The position numbers were made by a program, and so were the translations under genes. A model generated the notes under the pieces. It saw only the letters and a list, made by a program, of their open reading frames with translations, did not search any database and was not told the DNA's origin. Below are positions 42,387 through 49,990 of a stretch of DNA of 64,000 nucleotides, in pieces. Source of the stretch: CAVPEV01 sp963703555 (lineage in GTDB: Bacteria > Actinomycetota > Actinomycetes > Actinomycetales > Cellulomonadaceae); assembly GCA_963703555.1 (NCBI GenBank), contig CAVPEV010000028.1:54795-118794 (forward strand). Reading direction: 5' to 3'. The number at the start of each line of letters is the position of its first letter. The stretch's first letter is position 1.

Positions 42387-42920
42387 ATGACATCCACCCG
42401 GCGGCTGCCCCGCGGCCTGGTGATCCTCGCGGTCGTCGACCTGCTGTTGGTGGTGCTGCTCGCCGTCGTCGCCGTGCAGGTGCTTGCCGGTCCAGGCAGC
42501 GCGCCTGCGGCGCGATCGACGTCCTCGACCGCTGCGACGACTGCGGCCCCCGTCGACGGGGTGTCGACGGGGGCCCAGGAGAGTGTCTTCGAGCTGCCCA
42601 GCGGCAACATCGCCTGCCGGATGACGACGGACGGTGTGACCTGCACGATCCGCAGCCGGACGTTCACGCCCCCACCGGTCCCGGGGTGCACGCAAGGCAA
42701 CGGGCGCGTAGTGGTCCTCGACGCGCACGGGCTGGCCGTGCCGTGCGAGAAGGACGCGGTGCCGAACCTGCAGGGGCCGGGCACGCCGGTTCTCGAGTAC
42801 GGCCGGCGCCAGGCGGTCGGCGACTACACGTGCGAGTCCGCCACGAACGGCGTCACGTGCACACGCACGGACGGGCACGGCTTCCGGCTGGCCCGCGCCG
42901 AGCTCGTCGAGCTGCCCTGA
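42387..42920 (+). CDS. DUF6636-like secreted/anchored protein
   Basis: A 177-residue protein: basic start, one transmembrane or signal-anchor helix (about 10-32), a Ser/Thr/Ala linker, then an exported domain with FELPSGNIACRMTTDGVTCTI, GLAVPCEKDA, EYGRRQAVGDYTCESATNGVTCTR and GHGFRLARAELV. Six cysteines could form three disulfides. This pattern matches a family of actinobacterial exported proteins (DUF6636) of unknown role. GGGAAGGGA precedes ATG 42387. Confidence 0.75.
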   Translation: MTSTRRLPRGLVILAVVDLLLVVLLAVVAVQVLAGPGSAPAARSTSSTAATTAAPVDGVSTGAQESVFELPSGNIACRMTTDGVTCTIRSRTFTPPPVPGCTQGNGRVVVLDAHGLAVPCEKDAVPNLQGPGTPVLEYGRRQAVGDYTCESATNGVTCTRTDGHGFRLARAELVELP

Positions 42921-42977
42921 CGGCGGACCGGGGCGATGGCCGGGGCCGGCCCCCACGGCCGGCCTGGTGCCGCGCCG

Positions 42978-44951
42978 TCACCAGATGCGCACCCGCTCGT
43001 CGGGCGCGAGATACAGCGCGTCGCCGGGGCGGACGTCGAACGCCGGGTAGAACTCGTCGATGTTGCGCACCACACCGTTGCAGCGAAACTCCTCGGGCGA
43101 GTGCGGGTCGGTGGCGAGCCGTCGGACGACCTCCTCGTCCCGACCCTTGGCCCGCCAGGACTGGGCCCAGCTGAGGAAGAACCGCTGGGCGCCGGTGAGC
43201 CCGTCGATCACCGGCGCCTGGCTGAGCGGGGCGCCGAGCGCGATCTCGTACGCGCGCAGCGCGATCGACATCCCGCCGAGGTCCCCGATGTTCTCCCCGA
43301 CCGTCAGAGCACCGTTGACGTGGTGGCTGCCGTGCAGCTGGGCGGGGGAGTACGTCGAGTACTGGGCGACGAGCGCCGCTGTGCGGCGGTCGAACTCGGC
43401 GCGGTCCTCCTGCGTCCACCAGTCGGCCAGCCGCCCGGAGCCGTCGTAGCGGGACCCCTGGTCGTCGAAACCGTGGCCGACCTCGTGGCCGATCACCGCG
43501 CCGATGCCACCGTAGTTGGCGGCGTCTTCCACCTCGGCATCGAAGAACGGCGGCTGGAGCATCGCGGCGGGGAAGACGATCTCGTTCATGCCGGGGTTGT
43601 AGTACGCGTTGACGGTCTGCGGCGTCATGAACCACTCGTCGCGGTCCACCGGCCGCCCGATCTTGCCCAGTTCGTAGTCCACCTCGAAAGCAGCAGCGCG
43701 GCGCACGTTCCCCAGGAGGTCGTCTGCGGTCACGACCAGGTCGGAGTAGTCCCGCCACCGGACCGGGTAACCGATCTTGGCGGTGAACGCGTCGAGCTTG
43801 CCCAGTGCCCTGGTGCGGGTGGCCTCGCCCATCCAGTCCAGCTGGGCGATCGACTCCCGGTACGCGTCGATGAGGTGGCCGACCAGGGTCTCCATGTGCG
43901 CCTTGTCGGCGGGGGGGAAGTGCCGGGCGACGTACAGCTCGCCGACAGCCTCCCCGAGCACTCCCTGCACGAGGGAGACGCCCCGCTTCCAGCGCGCGCG
44001 CAGGGTGCGGGCACCGGTGAGCCGACGGCTGTAGAAGTCGAAGTTGGCCTCGACGAGCTCCTCGGAGAGGAAGGCCGCCCGTGCGGTGACGACGTGGTAG
44101 GCCATCCAGGCCTGCCAGTCGGCGAGCGGAAGTGACGCCCACAGCCGGGCGAATCCCGCGATGAAGGACGGCTGCCGCACGACGAGCCGGTCGAGCGATC
44201 CCGCGGGAGCACCCAGGGCGTCGGCCCACGCGCGCCAGTCGAACTCGGGGGCGGAGACGGCGAGGTCGGCAAGGGTGGTCGGGTTGTACGTCGTGAGGGC
44301 GTCGCGGTCCCGCACGACGTCCCAGTGCTCGGCGGCGAGGCGGGTCTCCAGGGCCACGACGCGGGCGGCCATCTCCTCGGCGTGCGCCGCATCGGCGGCC
44401 GCCCCGGCGATCTGGAGCATCCGGGCCACGTGGGGGCGGTAGGCGGCCAGCACCTCGGCATAGCGAGCGTCGCGGTAGTACGCCTCGTCCGGCAGACCGA
44501 GGCCCGACTGGTCGAGGTGAACTGCGTAGCGCTCGGGATCCCCGGCGTCGTTGTCCACGAAGAACGCCACCGCGGAGCCGGCGCCGGTGCGCTGCAGGGC
44601 GCCTAGGGCGGTCGTCAGGGCCGCCGTCGAGCCGGCTGCCCGCACGAGCGCCAGGTCGGCGGCGAGCGGGGCCGCGCCCAACGCCTCGACTGCCGCGGTG
44701 TCCATGAAGCTCGCGTACAGCGCGCCGATCTTCGCGGCCACCCCCGTGCTGCCGGTGGCCGCCGCCTCCGTGATGATGGCGCGGACCTGCTCCTCGGCCT
44801 GGTCGTGCAGGGCGCGCATCACGCCGTCCGTCGCCCGGTCCGGAGGGATCTCGTAGTCGGCGATCCACCGTCCGTTCACACGCGCGTAGAGGTCGTCGGC
44901 GGGCCGGACGGCCGGGTCGAGGGCAGACAGGTCGATGCCGCTTCGGGTCAT
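42978..44951 (-). CDS. M13-family zinc metallopeptidase (PepO/neprilysin-like)
   Basis: A 657-residue M13 peptidase without a signal peptide, so probably cytoplasmic. Key motifs: NAYYNPGMNEIVFPAAML (substrate), VIGHEVGHGFDDQG (HExxH, about 487), VGENIGDLGG (third zinc ligand Glu, about 550), and C-terminal RCNGVVRN...FYPAFDV. Cleaves short peptides. ATG 44951 is preceded at six bases by minus-strand TAGGCT, so the message is leaderless. Confidence 0.94.
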   Translation of the reverse strand: MTRSGIDLSALDPAVRPADDLYARVNGRWIADYEIPPDRATDGVMRALHDQAEEQVRAIITEAAATGSTGVAAKIGALYASFMDTAAVEALGAAPLAADLALVRAAGSTAALTTALGALQRTGAGSAVAFFVDNDAGDPERYAVHLDQSGLGLPDEAYYRDARYAEVLAAYRPHVARMLQIAGAAADAAHAEEMAARVVALETRLAAEHWDVVRDRDALTTYNPTTLADLAVSAPEFDWRAWADALGAPAGSLDRLVVRQPSFIAGFARLWASLPLADWQAWMAYHVVTARAAFLSEELVEANFDFYSRRLTGARTLRARWKRGVSLVQGVLGEAVGELYVARHFPPADKAHMETLVGHLIDAYRESIAQLDWMGEATRTRALGKLDAFTAKIGYPVRWRDYSDLVVTADDLLGNVRRAAAFEVDYELGKIGRPVDRDEWFMTPQTVNAYYNPGMNEIVFPAAMLQPPFFDAEVEDAANYGGIGAVIGHEVGHGFDDQGSRYDGSGRLADWWTQEDRAEFDRRTAALVAQYSTYSPAQLHGSHHVNGALTVGENIGDLGGMSIALRAYEIALGAPLSQAPVIDGLTGAQRFFLSWAQSWRAKGRDEEVVRRLATDPHSPEEFRCNGVVRNIDEFYPAFDVRPGDALYLAPDERVRIW

Positions 44952-44957
44952 GGAGCC

Positions 44958-44963
44958 AGCCTA
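44958..44963 (-). promoter_or_regulatory. -10 box, leaderless M13 peptidase
   Basis: Minus-strand TAGGCT, six bases before ATG 44951. Confidence 0.55.
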
Positions 44964-45047
44964 CGGACCGGCACCGACAGGCCCGCGACGGCGGTCCGAG
45001 GATGGACACGCCACGCGCGGCGCCGCGGCCGCGCGCCCGCGACCCGG

Positions 45048-45560
45048 TCAGCGTGCTGCGCGCTCGGCCAGGCCGCGCACGTAGCCGGCCTGGCCGGCGT
45101 GCTGCAGGTCGTCGGAGAGCAGGCTGACCAGGCGGACACCCAAGGTCACCGGCGGGTTCCAGGAGGTGTCCACGACCACGTCCAGGTCCTCCTCGGTGAG
45201 CCGGCGCAGGTAGGCCGCGGTCACCTCGGCGGTCGCGTCGTAGTAGCCGAGCAGCAGGTCGGCGGGGGCACGCACCGCAGCCACCTGCTCGGGGGTGTGC
45301 CCGTAGCCGGTCGAGTCCCGGTCGAGGTCCAGGCCGAACCGGTCCACCCAGCCCTGCCCGAGCCAGACCTGCGGCGTGCCCGCCAGCCCGGCGACATGGG
45401 AGTCCTGCACCCGGGTCAGGTGCCACACCAGCCAGGCGACCGAGTTGGCTGCCGGGTCGGGCCGCCAGAGCAGGCTCTCGGGCGTCATGGGCTCGACGGC
45501 CCGGTGCACGGCCTGCCCCACCCGGGCGAGGATGTCGGAGACGAGGTCGACGACGGTCAT
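45048..45560 (-). CDS. DinB-family protein (DUF664/mycothiol S-transferase-like)
   Basis: A 170-residue DinB-like four-helix protein. SVAWLVWHLTRVQDSHVAGL has the first metal His typical of the fold and LVSLLSDDLQHAGQAGYVRGL carries the C-terminal His motif (DDxxHxGQ). Actinobacterial members include mycothiol-dependent transferases; the substrate here is unknown. Its ATG overlaps the stop of a 50-residue membrane protein (ATGA). Confidence 0.8.
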   Translation of the reverse strand: MTVVDLVSDILARVGQAVHRAVEPMTPESLLWRPDPAANSVAWLVWHLTRVQDSHVAGLAGTPQVWLGQGWVDRFGLDLDRDSTGYGHTPEQVAAVRAPADLLLGYYDATAEVTAAYLRRLTEEDLDVVVDTSWNPPVTLGVRLVSLLSDDLQHAGQAGYVRGLAERAAR

Positions 45561-45709
45561 GTGCGGTCCTCCCTGATCCGGTCGCGGACCCGGGCGACGA
45601 CGGACCGTCCGACGACCGCGGCGATGACGATGGACGCGACGGCGTTGCGCACGTCGCTCCAGCGCCCGGTGTCCGTCACGATCGTGCCATCCAGGCGGAC
45701 CGTCGTCAC
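45557..45709 (-). CDS. Putative 50-residue membrane protein
   Basis: A short frame from GTG 45709 with one hydrophobic stretch (NAVASIVIAAVVGRSVVARV) and a charged C-terminus. Its stop overlaps the DinB-gene start (ATGA), the main reason to call it. No ribosome site or family match is seen; it could be only the 5' leader of the DinB gene. Confidence 0.4.
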   Translation of the reverse strand: MTTVRLDGTIVTDTGRWSDVRNAVASIVIAAVVGRSVVARVRDRIREDRT

Positions 45710-45734
45710 CCGGAGGGCGGTTCCAGATGGGTGG

Positions 45735-45740
45735 CAGGAT
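45735..45740 (+). promoter_or_regulatory. -10 box, leaderless rpiB
   Basis: CAGGAT followed by six bases and ATG 45747. Confidence 0.45.
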
Positions 45741-45746
45741 GACGCC

Positions 45747-46199
45747 ATGCGTCTCCACGTCGCCGCCGACCACGCCGGGTACGAGCTCAAGGAGCACCTC
45801 GTGGTGCACCTGAGGTCCGCCGGCTACGACGTCGTCGACCACGGCGCCGTCCGGCTGGATCCCCAGGACGACTACCCCGGGTTCTGCATCGCGGCCGCCG
45901 AGGCGGTGGTGGCCGAACCGGGCAGTCTCGGGGTCGTCATCGGCGGCTCGGGCAACGGCGAGCAGATCGCGGCGAACAAGGTCGTCGGAGTCCGCGCGGC
46001 CCTGGCGTGGAACCTGGCCACGGCCCAGCTGGCCCGCCAGCACAACGACGCGAACGTCGTGGCGATCGGCGCCCGCCAGCACTCGGCCGACGAGGCCACG
46101 GCGCTGGTCGACGCGTTCGTGGCCGAGCGGTTCAGCGGTGACCCGCGCCACCAGCGCCGGATCGATGAGCTGGCCGTCTACGAGGCTCGCCGCTCCTGA
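45747..46199 (+). CDS. rpiB: Ribose-5-phosphate isomerase B
   Basis: A 150-residue RpiB/LacAB-family isomerase. MRLHVAADHAGYELKEHL, VVIGGSGNGEQIAANKVVGVRAAL and HNDANVVAIGARQH match. The catalytic position that is Cys in E. coli RpiB reads as Ser/Gly-rich GGSGNG, as in actinobacterial RpiB, which use Glu (here E in GNGEQIAANK) as base. Acts in the pentose phosphate pathway. Confidence 0.93.
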   Translation: MRLHVAADHAGYELKEHLVVHLRSAGYDVVDHGAVRLDPQDDYPGFCIAAAEAVVAEPGSLGVVIGGSGNGEQIAANKVVGVRAALAWNLATAQLARQHNDANVVAIGARQHSADEATALVDAFVAERFSGDPRHQRRIDELAVYEARRS

Positions 46200-46234
46200 C
46201 CACCCACGAGGGTCGCGAACCCGGCAAGGGTCGG

Positions 46235-46603
46235 GTGGCCGGGCCGGTTGCCGACCATGGGCCGACCACCGGCCGGGTCCACGCCGACCGGTTCGGGGAG
46301 TACCTGGACGAGGTCCTCACCATGGTCGAGCAGGTCCCGGTCGGGCTGGTGACCACCTACGGGGCGCTGGCCGACGCGGTCCGGGCGCGGCTCGGCCGCG
46401 GGGGCCCCCGCCAGGTCGGGCAGGTCCTCGCTCACGCCGGCTCGGCGGTGCCATGGTGGCGGGTGGTCGACGCCAGGGGCGCACCGCCGGCCCGGCACGC
46501 CTTAGAGGCCCTCGGGCGGCTGGTCCGCGAGGGCGTGCCGCTCGTGGCCGGCGGTACCCGGGTGGCCCTGCCGCAGGCGTTCTGGGAGCCGCCCGGGCCG
46601 TGA
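46235..46603 (+). CDS. Alkyltransferase-like (ATL) DNA-binding protein
   Basis: A 122-residue protein related to the C-terminal domain of O6-alkylguanine-DNA alkyltransferase: VEQVPVGLVTTYGALADAV is the winged-helix part and GGPRQVGQVLAHAG the arginine-finger region. The active-site PCHRV is replaced by PWWRVV, so the acceptor Cys is lost. ATLs with PWHRV bind alkylated bases and recruit nucleotide-excision repair; here the His is also replaced. GTG 46235 is the most upstream start; a shorter start near the domain is possible. Confidence 0.82.
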   Translation: MAGPVADHGPTTGRVHADRFGEYLDEVLTMVEQVPVGLVTTYGALADAVRARLGRGGPRQVGQVLAHAGSAVPWWRVVDARGAPPARHALEALGRLVREGVPLVAGGTRVALPQAFWEPPGP

Positions 46604-46613
46604 CCGACCCGGG

Positions 46614-47185
46614 TCAGGCCTCGACGGCCGAGTCGTCCGCCTGCGTGGGCGTCGCGGTCCGCGGGGGCCGCAGGGTGGCCGGGACGCCCACCGCCACGGC
46701 GCCGGGCGGGACGTCATGCACCACCACGGCGTTGGCGCCGATCTGTGCGCCGGCACCGACCCGGACCGGTCCCAGGATGACGGCCCCCGCGCCGACCAGC
46801 ACGCCGTCGCCGAGGGTCGGGTGTCGCTTGCCCGCGTGGGTGGACTTCCCGCCGAGCGTGGCGCCGTGATACAGCACCACGTCGTCGCCCAGCTCCGCGG
46901 TCTCGCCGATCACGACACCCATCCCGTGGTCGATGAACAACCGTCGGCCGATCCGGGCACCGGGGTGGATCTCCACCCCGGTGGTCGCCCGGACCAGCTC
47001 CGAGACCAGCCTGGCCGGCAGGCGCAACCCTGCCAGCCACAGCCGGTGGCTCAGCCGATAGCCCCACACCGCGTGCACGCCCGGGTAGGCGAGGGTGACC
47101 TCCAGCCGCGAGCGGGCCGCGGGGTCCCGACGTCGGGCGGTGTCCAGGTCCTCCCGCAGGACGCTCAGCACGGTGTCGGGGCGCA

Positions 47186-47186
<1 letters not shown>
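46614..47186 (-). CDS. cysE: Serine O-acetyltransferase
   Basis: A 190-residue enzyme acetylating L-serine to O-acetylserine. The left-handed beta-helix hexapeptide repeats begin at GVEIHPGARIGRRLFIDHGMGVVIGE with the catalytic His and Asp, and continue VVLYHGATLGG and GAQIGANAVV. The N-terminal domain is short, the compact form common with adjacent CysK. Its ATG overlaps the cysK stop (TGATG). Confidence 0.95.
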
Positions 47187-48121
<935 letters not shown>

Positions 48122-48282
48122 GTCGTTCCTCGTCCTCTGCGGCCCTGGGGGCCTGCGTGTCGATGGGGGGCACCGGCGTGCCAGGAGGCATCCGTGTGCC
48201 CGGGGTGCTCGGGGCGAGCGCCGGACCGCCGCCGTGCGGGCTGCGCCTCGCGGGCGAGCACCAGCACAGCCGGACGCGGACC

Positions 48283-48296
48283 GTCGCTCTAGCGAC
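48283..48296 (-). promoter_or_regulatory. Inverted repeat at leader-ORF stop
   Basis: GTCGCTCTAGCGAC, a perfect 6-bp inverted repeat with 2-base centre, spans the TAG stop of the cysK leader ORF. A small hairpin here would be melted by a ribosome stalled on the last codons. Confidence 0.4.
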
Positions 48297-48363
48297 AGCG
48301 ACGCTGGATCGGCCCCAGTCGACGTGACGTGACCGGGACAGCCGCGACGACGCGAGCGCGCAT
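48289..48363 (-). CDS. Possible cysteine-responsive leader peptide upstream of cysK
   Basis: An ATG at 48363 opens a 24-codon frame on the minus strand ending in Arg-Arg-Cys-Arg-stop. A -10-like GAGGAT ends six bases before the ATG, so the frame would be leaderless. Cysteine-containing leader peptides before sulfur genes are known in actinobacteria. Here the single Cys codon is penultimate and is followed by a hairpin. About 170 bases separate its stop from cysK. No homologue can be confirmed by eye. Confidence 0.5.
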   Translation of the reverse strand: MRARVVAAVPVTSRRLGPIQRRCR

Positions 48364-48502
48364 CTGCTGATCCTCTCCGGTCGTCCGCTGCTGCTGGCGA
48401 GAACCCCGAGCCAGGGCACCCTGGCCCCGCCGGGTGACCGGGTCACCGTAGCCCGTAGGGGCCGGATGCGCCAGGACATGGCCTGCAGTCACTATGTGTC
48501 TG

Positions 48503-48546
48503 GCCTGTACAGGCAATCCGGGTTGTGCAGGTATGCCAGTACGTGC
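48503..48546 (+). promoter_or_regulatory. Candidate HxlR operator (paired GTAC sites)
   Basis: GCCTGTACAGGC, a perfect 12-bp palindrome (48503-48514), and CCAGTACGTGC 32 bp (about three helical turns) downstream centre to centre, 55-98 bases upstream of the hxlR start and within the divergent region to the cysK leader. Confidence 0.4.
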
Positions 48547-48588
48547 ATGCCCGCCGGACGGTAACGATCACGCGGGATGCGTACCGCG

Positions 48589-48594
48589 TAGACT
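48589..48594 (+). promoter_or_regulatory. -10 box, leaderless hxlR gene
   Basis: TAGACT followed by six bases and ATG 48601. Confidence 0.6.
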
Positions 48595-48600
48595 GGCCCG

Positions 48601-49008
48601 ATGGACAGCCCGGAGATCGCCTACGACGTGCTGGACCGCACGTGTCCGTCCCGTGGGGTGCTCGACGACGTGTGCAACCGCTGGGCACTGCTCGCCCTCG
48701 TCGCCCTCGGCGATCGCACGCTGCGGTTCAACGAGTTGCGTCGCCAGGTGGACGGGGTGAGCGAGAAGATGCTGGCCCAGGCGCTGCGGGCCCTCGAGCG
48801 CGACGGTCTCGTCGACCGGACGGCGTACCCGGTGATCCCTCCGCGCGTCGACTACCGGCTCACCCCGACGGGCGCACAGGTCGTTGAGGCGGCGGTGGGC
48901 CTGGTCGGTTGCCTGGAGCAGCACACCGACGACGTCCTGTCCGCCCGCCGGCGGTACGACCGCCGGGCGCGCCGTCCGCAGGACGTCGCCGCGGTGGAGA
49001 GGAGCTGA
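48601..49008 (+). CDS. HxlR-family winged-helix regulator
   Basis: A 135-residue transcription factor with the HxlR (DUF24) domain: KWALLALVALGDRTLRFNEL-like N-terminal helix-turn-helix region (here RWALLALVALGDRTLRFNEL), GVSEKMLAQALRALERDGLVDR recognition helix and PRVDYRLTPTG wing. C15 in DRTCPSRGVL and C25 occupy the N-terminal region that senses electrophiles, HOCl or disulfide stress in relatives such as YodB and HypR. It is transcribed with a DsbA-like gene and probably controls this locus from the GTAC sites upstream. Confidence 0.88.
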   Translation: MDSPEIAYDVLDRTCPSRGVLDDVCNRWALLALVALGDRTLRFNELRRQVDGVSEKMLAQALRALERDGLVDRTAYPVIPPRVDYRLTPTGAQVVEAAVGLVGCLEQHTDDVLSARRRYDRRARRPQDVAAVERS

Positions 49009-49013
49009 CACCC

Positions 49014-49658
49014 GTGCAGGTCGAGTTCTTCCACGACGTGCTCTGCGCGTTCTGCTACGCCCTGTCCCCGCGCGTGCACCGGCTGGTCGAGCGCCATCCC
49101 GAGATCCAGGTGGTGCACCGGTCGTTCGCGCTGGCGGCGTCGCCCGACGACCTGGTCCGGATGTTCGGCAGCCCGCAGGAGGCCAAGCGCCAGATCCTCG
49201 GGCACTGGCGGGCCGCCGACGCGCTGGACGACGAGCACCGTATTCACGCCGACCTCATGGCGACCCGGGCGTTCGGCTACCCGCACTCCATGCCCGGTCT
49301 GCTCGCCTGCAAGGCCGCTGAGGTGCAGTCGGGCCAGGCCGGGCACTGGGCGATGATCGACGAGGTCCAGCGCGTCCACCTCACCGAGTGCCTGGACATC
49401 GCCGACCAGGATGTGCTCGCCGGCTGCGCGGGACGCGTCGGGCTGGACGTGGACCGGTGGCGGGCCGACGTGCTGAGCCCTGCCGTGAGAGAGGCGGTCC
49501 GGTCGGACATCGCGCGTGCCTACGCCTATGGGATCTCCGGGGTCCCGCTGCTGGTCGCCGAGGGGCGGTACGGCTTGTCCGGGGCGCAGCCCTACGAGCA
49601 GCTCGAGGCGTGGCTGGCGGCGGTCGAGCAGCACGTGGGCGAGGAGGAGCGGGTATGA
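49014..49658 (+). CDS. DsbA-family oxidoreductase (FrnE-like)
   Basis: A 214-residue thioredoxin-fold protein with helical insertion. VEFFHDVLCAFCYALSPRV carries the redox pair C11-A-F-C14, and YGISGVPLLVAEGRYGLSGAQ the cis-Pro loop and C-terminal FrnE/2-hydroxychromene isomerase-like segment. No signal peptide, so cytosolic. GTG 49014 follows GAGGAG. It starts five bases after hxlR and overlaps the next tiny frame (ATGA) at the 32-bp duplication. Confidence 0.87.
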   Translation: MQVEFFHDVLCAFCYALSPRVHRLVERHPEIQVVHRSFALAASPDDLVRMFGSPQEAKRQILGHWRAADALDDEHRIHADLMATRAFGYPHSMPGLLACKAAEVQSGQAGHWAMIDEVQRVHLTECLDIADQDVLAGCAGRVGLDVDRWRADVLSPAVREAVRSDIARAYAYGISGVPLLVAEGRYGLSGAQPYEQLEAWLAAVEQHVGEEERV

Positions 49659-49695
49659 GTGACCACGTGGGCGAGGAGGAGCGGGTATGAGTGAC
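49632..49695 (+). repeat. Perfect 32-bp tandem duplication
   Basis: Two identical 32-base copies (49632-49663, 49664-49695). Each contains the last codons of the DsbA-like gene, its GAGGAGGAG ribosome site and an ATGAGTGAC start. As 32 is not a multiple of three, the second copy is read in a new frame. Confidence 0.95.
49655..49690 (+). CDS. Eleven-residue frame created by the duplication
   Basis: ATG 49655 to TGA 49690 encodes MSDHVGEEERV: the start of the downstream small protein fused to the repeated end of the DsbA-like protein. It overlaps the gene on each side (ATGA at both ends), so it could act as a coupling cistron. Probably has no function of its own. Confidence 0.4.
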   Translation: MSDHVGEEERV

Positions 49696-49878
49696 AAGGT
49701 CGCGACCGATCGGGTGGTTCCGCTGCTGAGCCTGGACCTCATCGGGCCCACGGATGGCGGTGTCGGGATGTGCAGCGTGGACGGGTGGTGCGGGCCGGGG
49801 CCCGCACCGCAGCCCGCCGGCACGCAGCCCGCCGGCGCGCAGGCCGCCGGCACGCAGCCCGCCGGCACGGGGGCCTGA
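49687..49878 (+). CDS. Small two-cysteine protein with PAGTQ repeats
   Basis: A 63-residue protein of unknown family. After MSDKVATDRVVPLLSLDL comes GGVGMCSVDGWCGPGP with two Cys spaced by five residues, then a tail of four PAGTQ-like repeats encoded by tandem 15-bp units (about 49812-49872). GAGGAGGAG precedes ATG 49687. The SVDGWCG segment recalls the IDGMCGVY end of mycofactocin precursors, but no maturation genes are present. As part of the hxlR-dsbA unit it could be a thiol-redox substrate or sensor. Confidence 0.55.
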   Translation: MSDKVATDRVVPLLSLDLIGPTDGGVGMCSVDGWCGPGPAPQPAGTQPAGAQAAGTQPAGTGA

Positions 49879-49890
49879 CCCGCGGCTGCG

Positions 49891-49896
49891 TAGCCT
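49891..49896 (+). promoter_or_regulatory. -10 box of MFS leader transcript
   Basis: TAGCCT followed by seven bases and ATG 49904; a second promoter inside the locus. Confidence 0.6.
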
Positions 49897-49903
49897 GTCC
49901 GGC

Positions 49904-49990
49904 ATGCACCCGCCGATCATGATCTGCGTGCCACCCGTGCCCGTCGTCCGCCGTGACCTGTCCGGTCGCCGGTCGACGAGCAGGGACTGA
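49904..49990 (+). CDS. Leaderless proline-rich uORF before MFS exporter
   Basis: A 28-codon frame beginning at the predicted transcript 5' end. Its first half is MHPPIMICVPPVPVVRR, with two Pro-Pro pairs, a Cys and hydrophobic residues, the kind of sequence that can slow ribosomes. The last 38 bases overlap the start of the MFS gene in another frame, so translation of this frame would directly influence exporter synthesis. Inferred to be a regulatory leader peptide for an efflux pump. Confidence 0.55.
   Translation: MHPPIMICVPPVPVVRRDLSGRRSTSRD

Noticed and set aside
49812..49872. 15-bp tandem repeats as a CRISPR-like array
   Set aside because: The units are contiguous, have no spacers and encode an in-frame PAGTQ tail.
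49687..49878. Mycofactocin precursor (mftA)
   Set aside because: The motif is internal rather than C-terminal and no mftB, mftC or mftD gene is present nearby.
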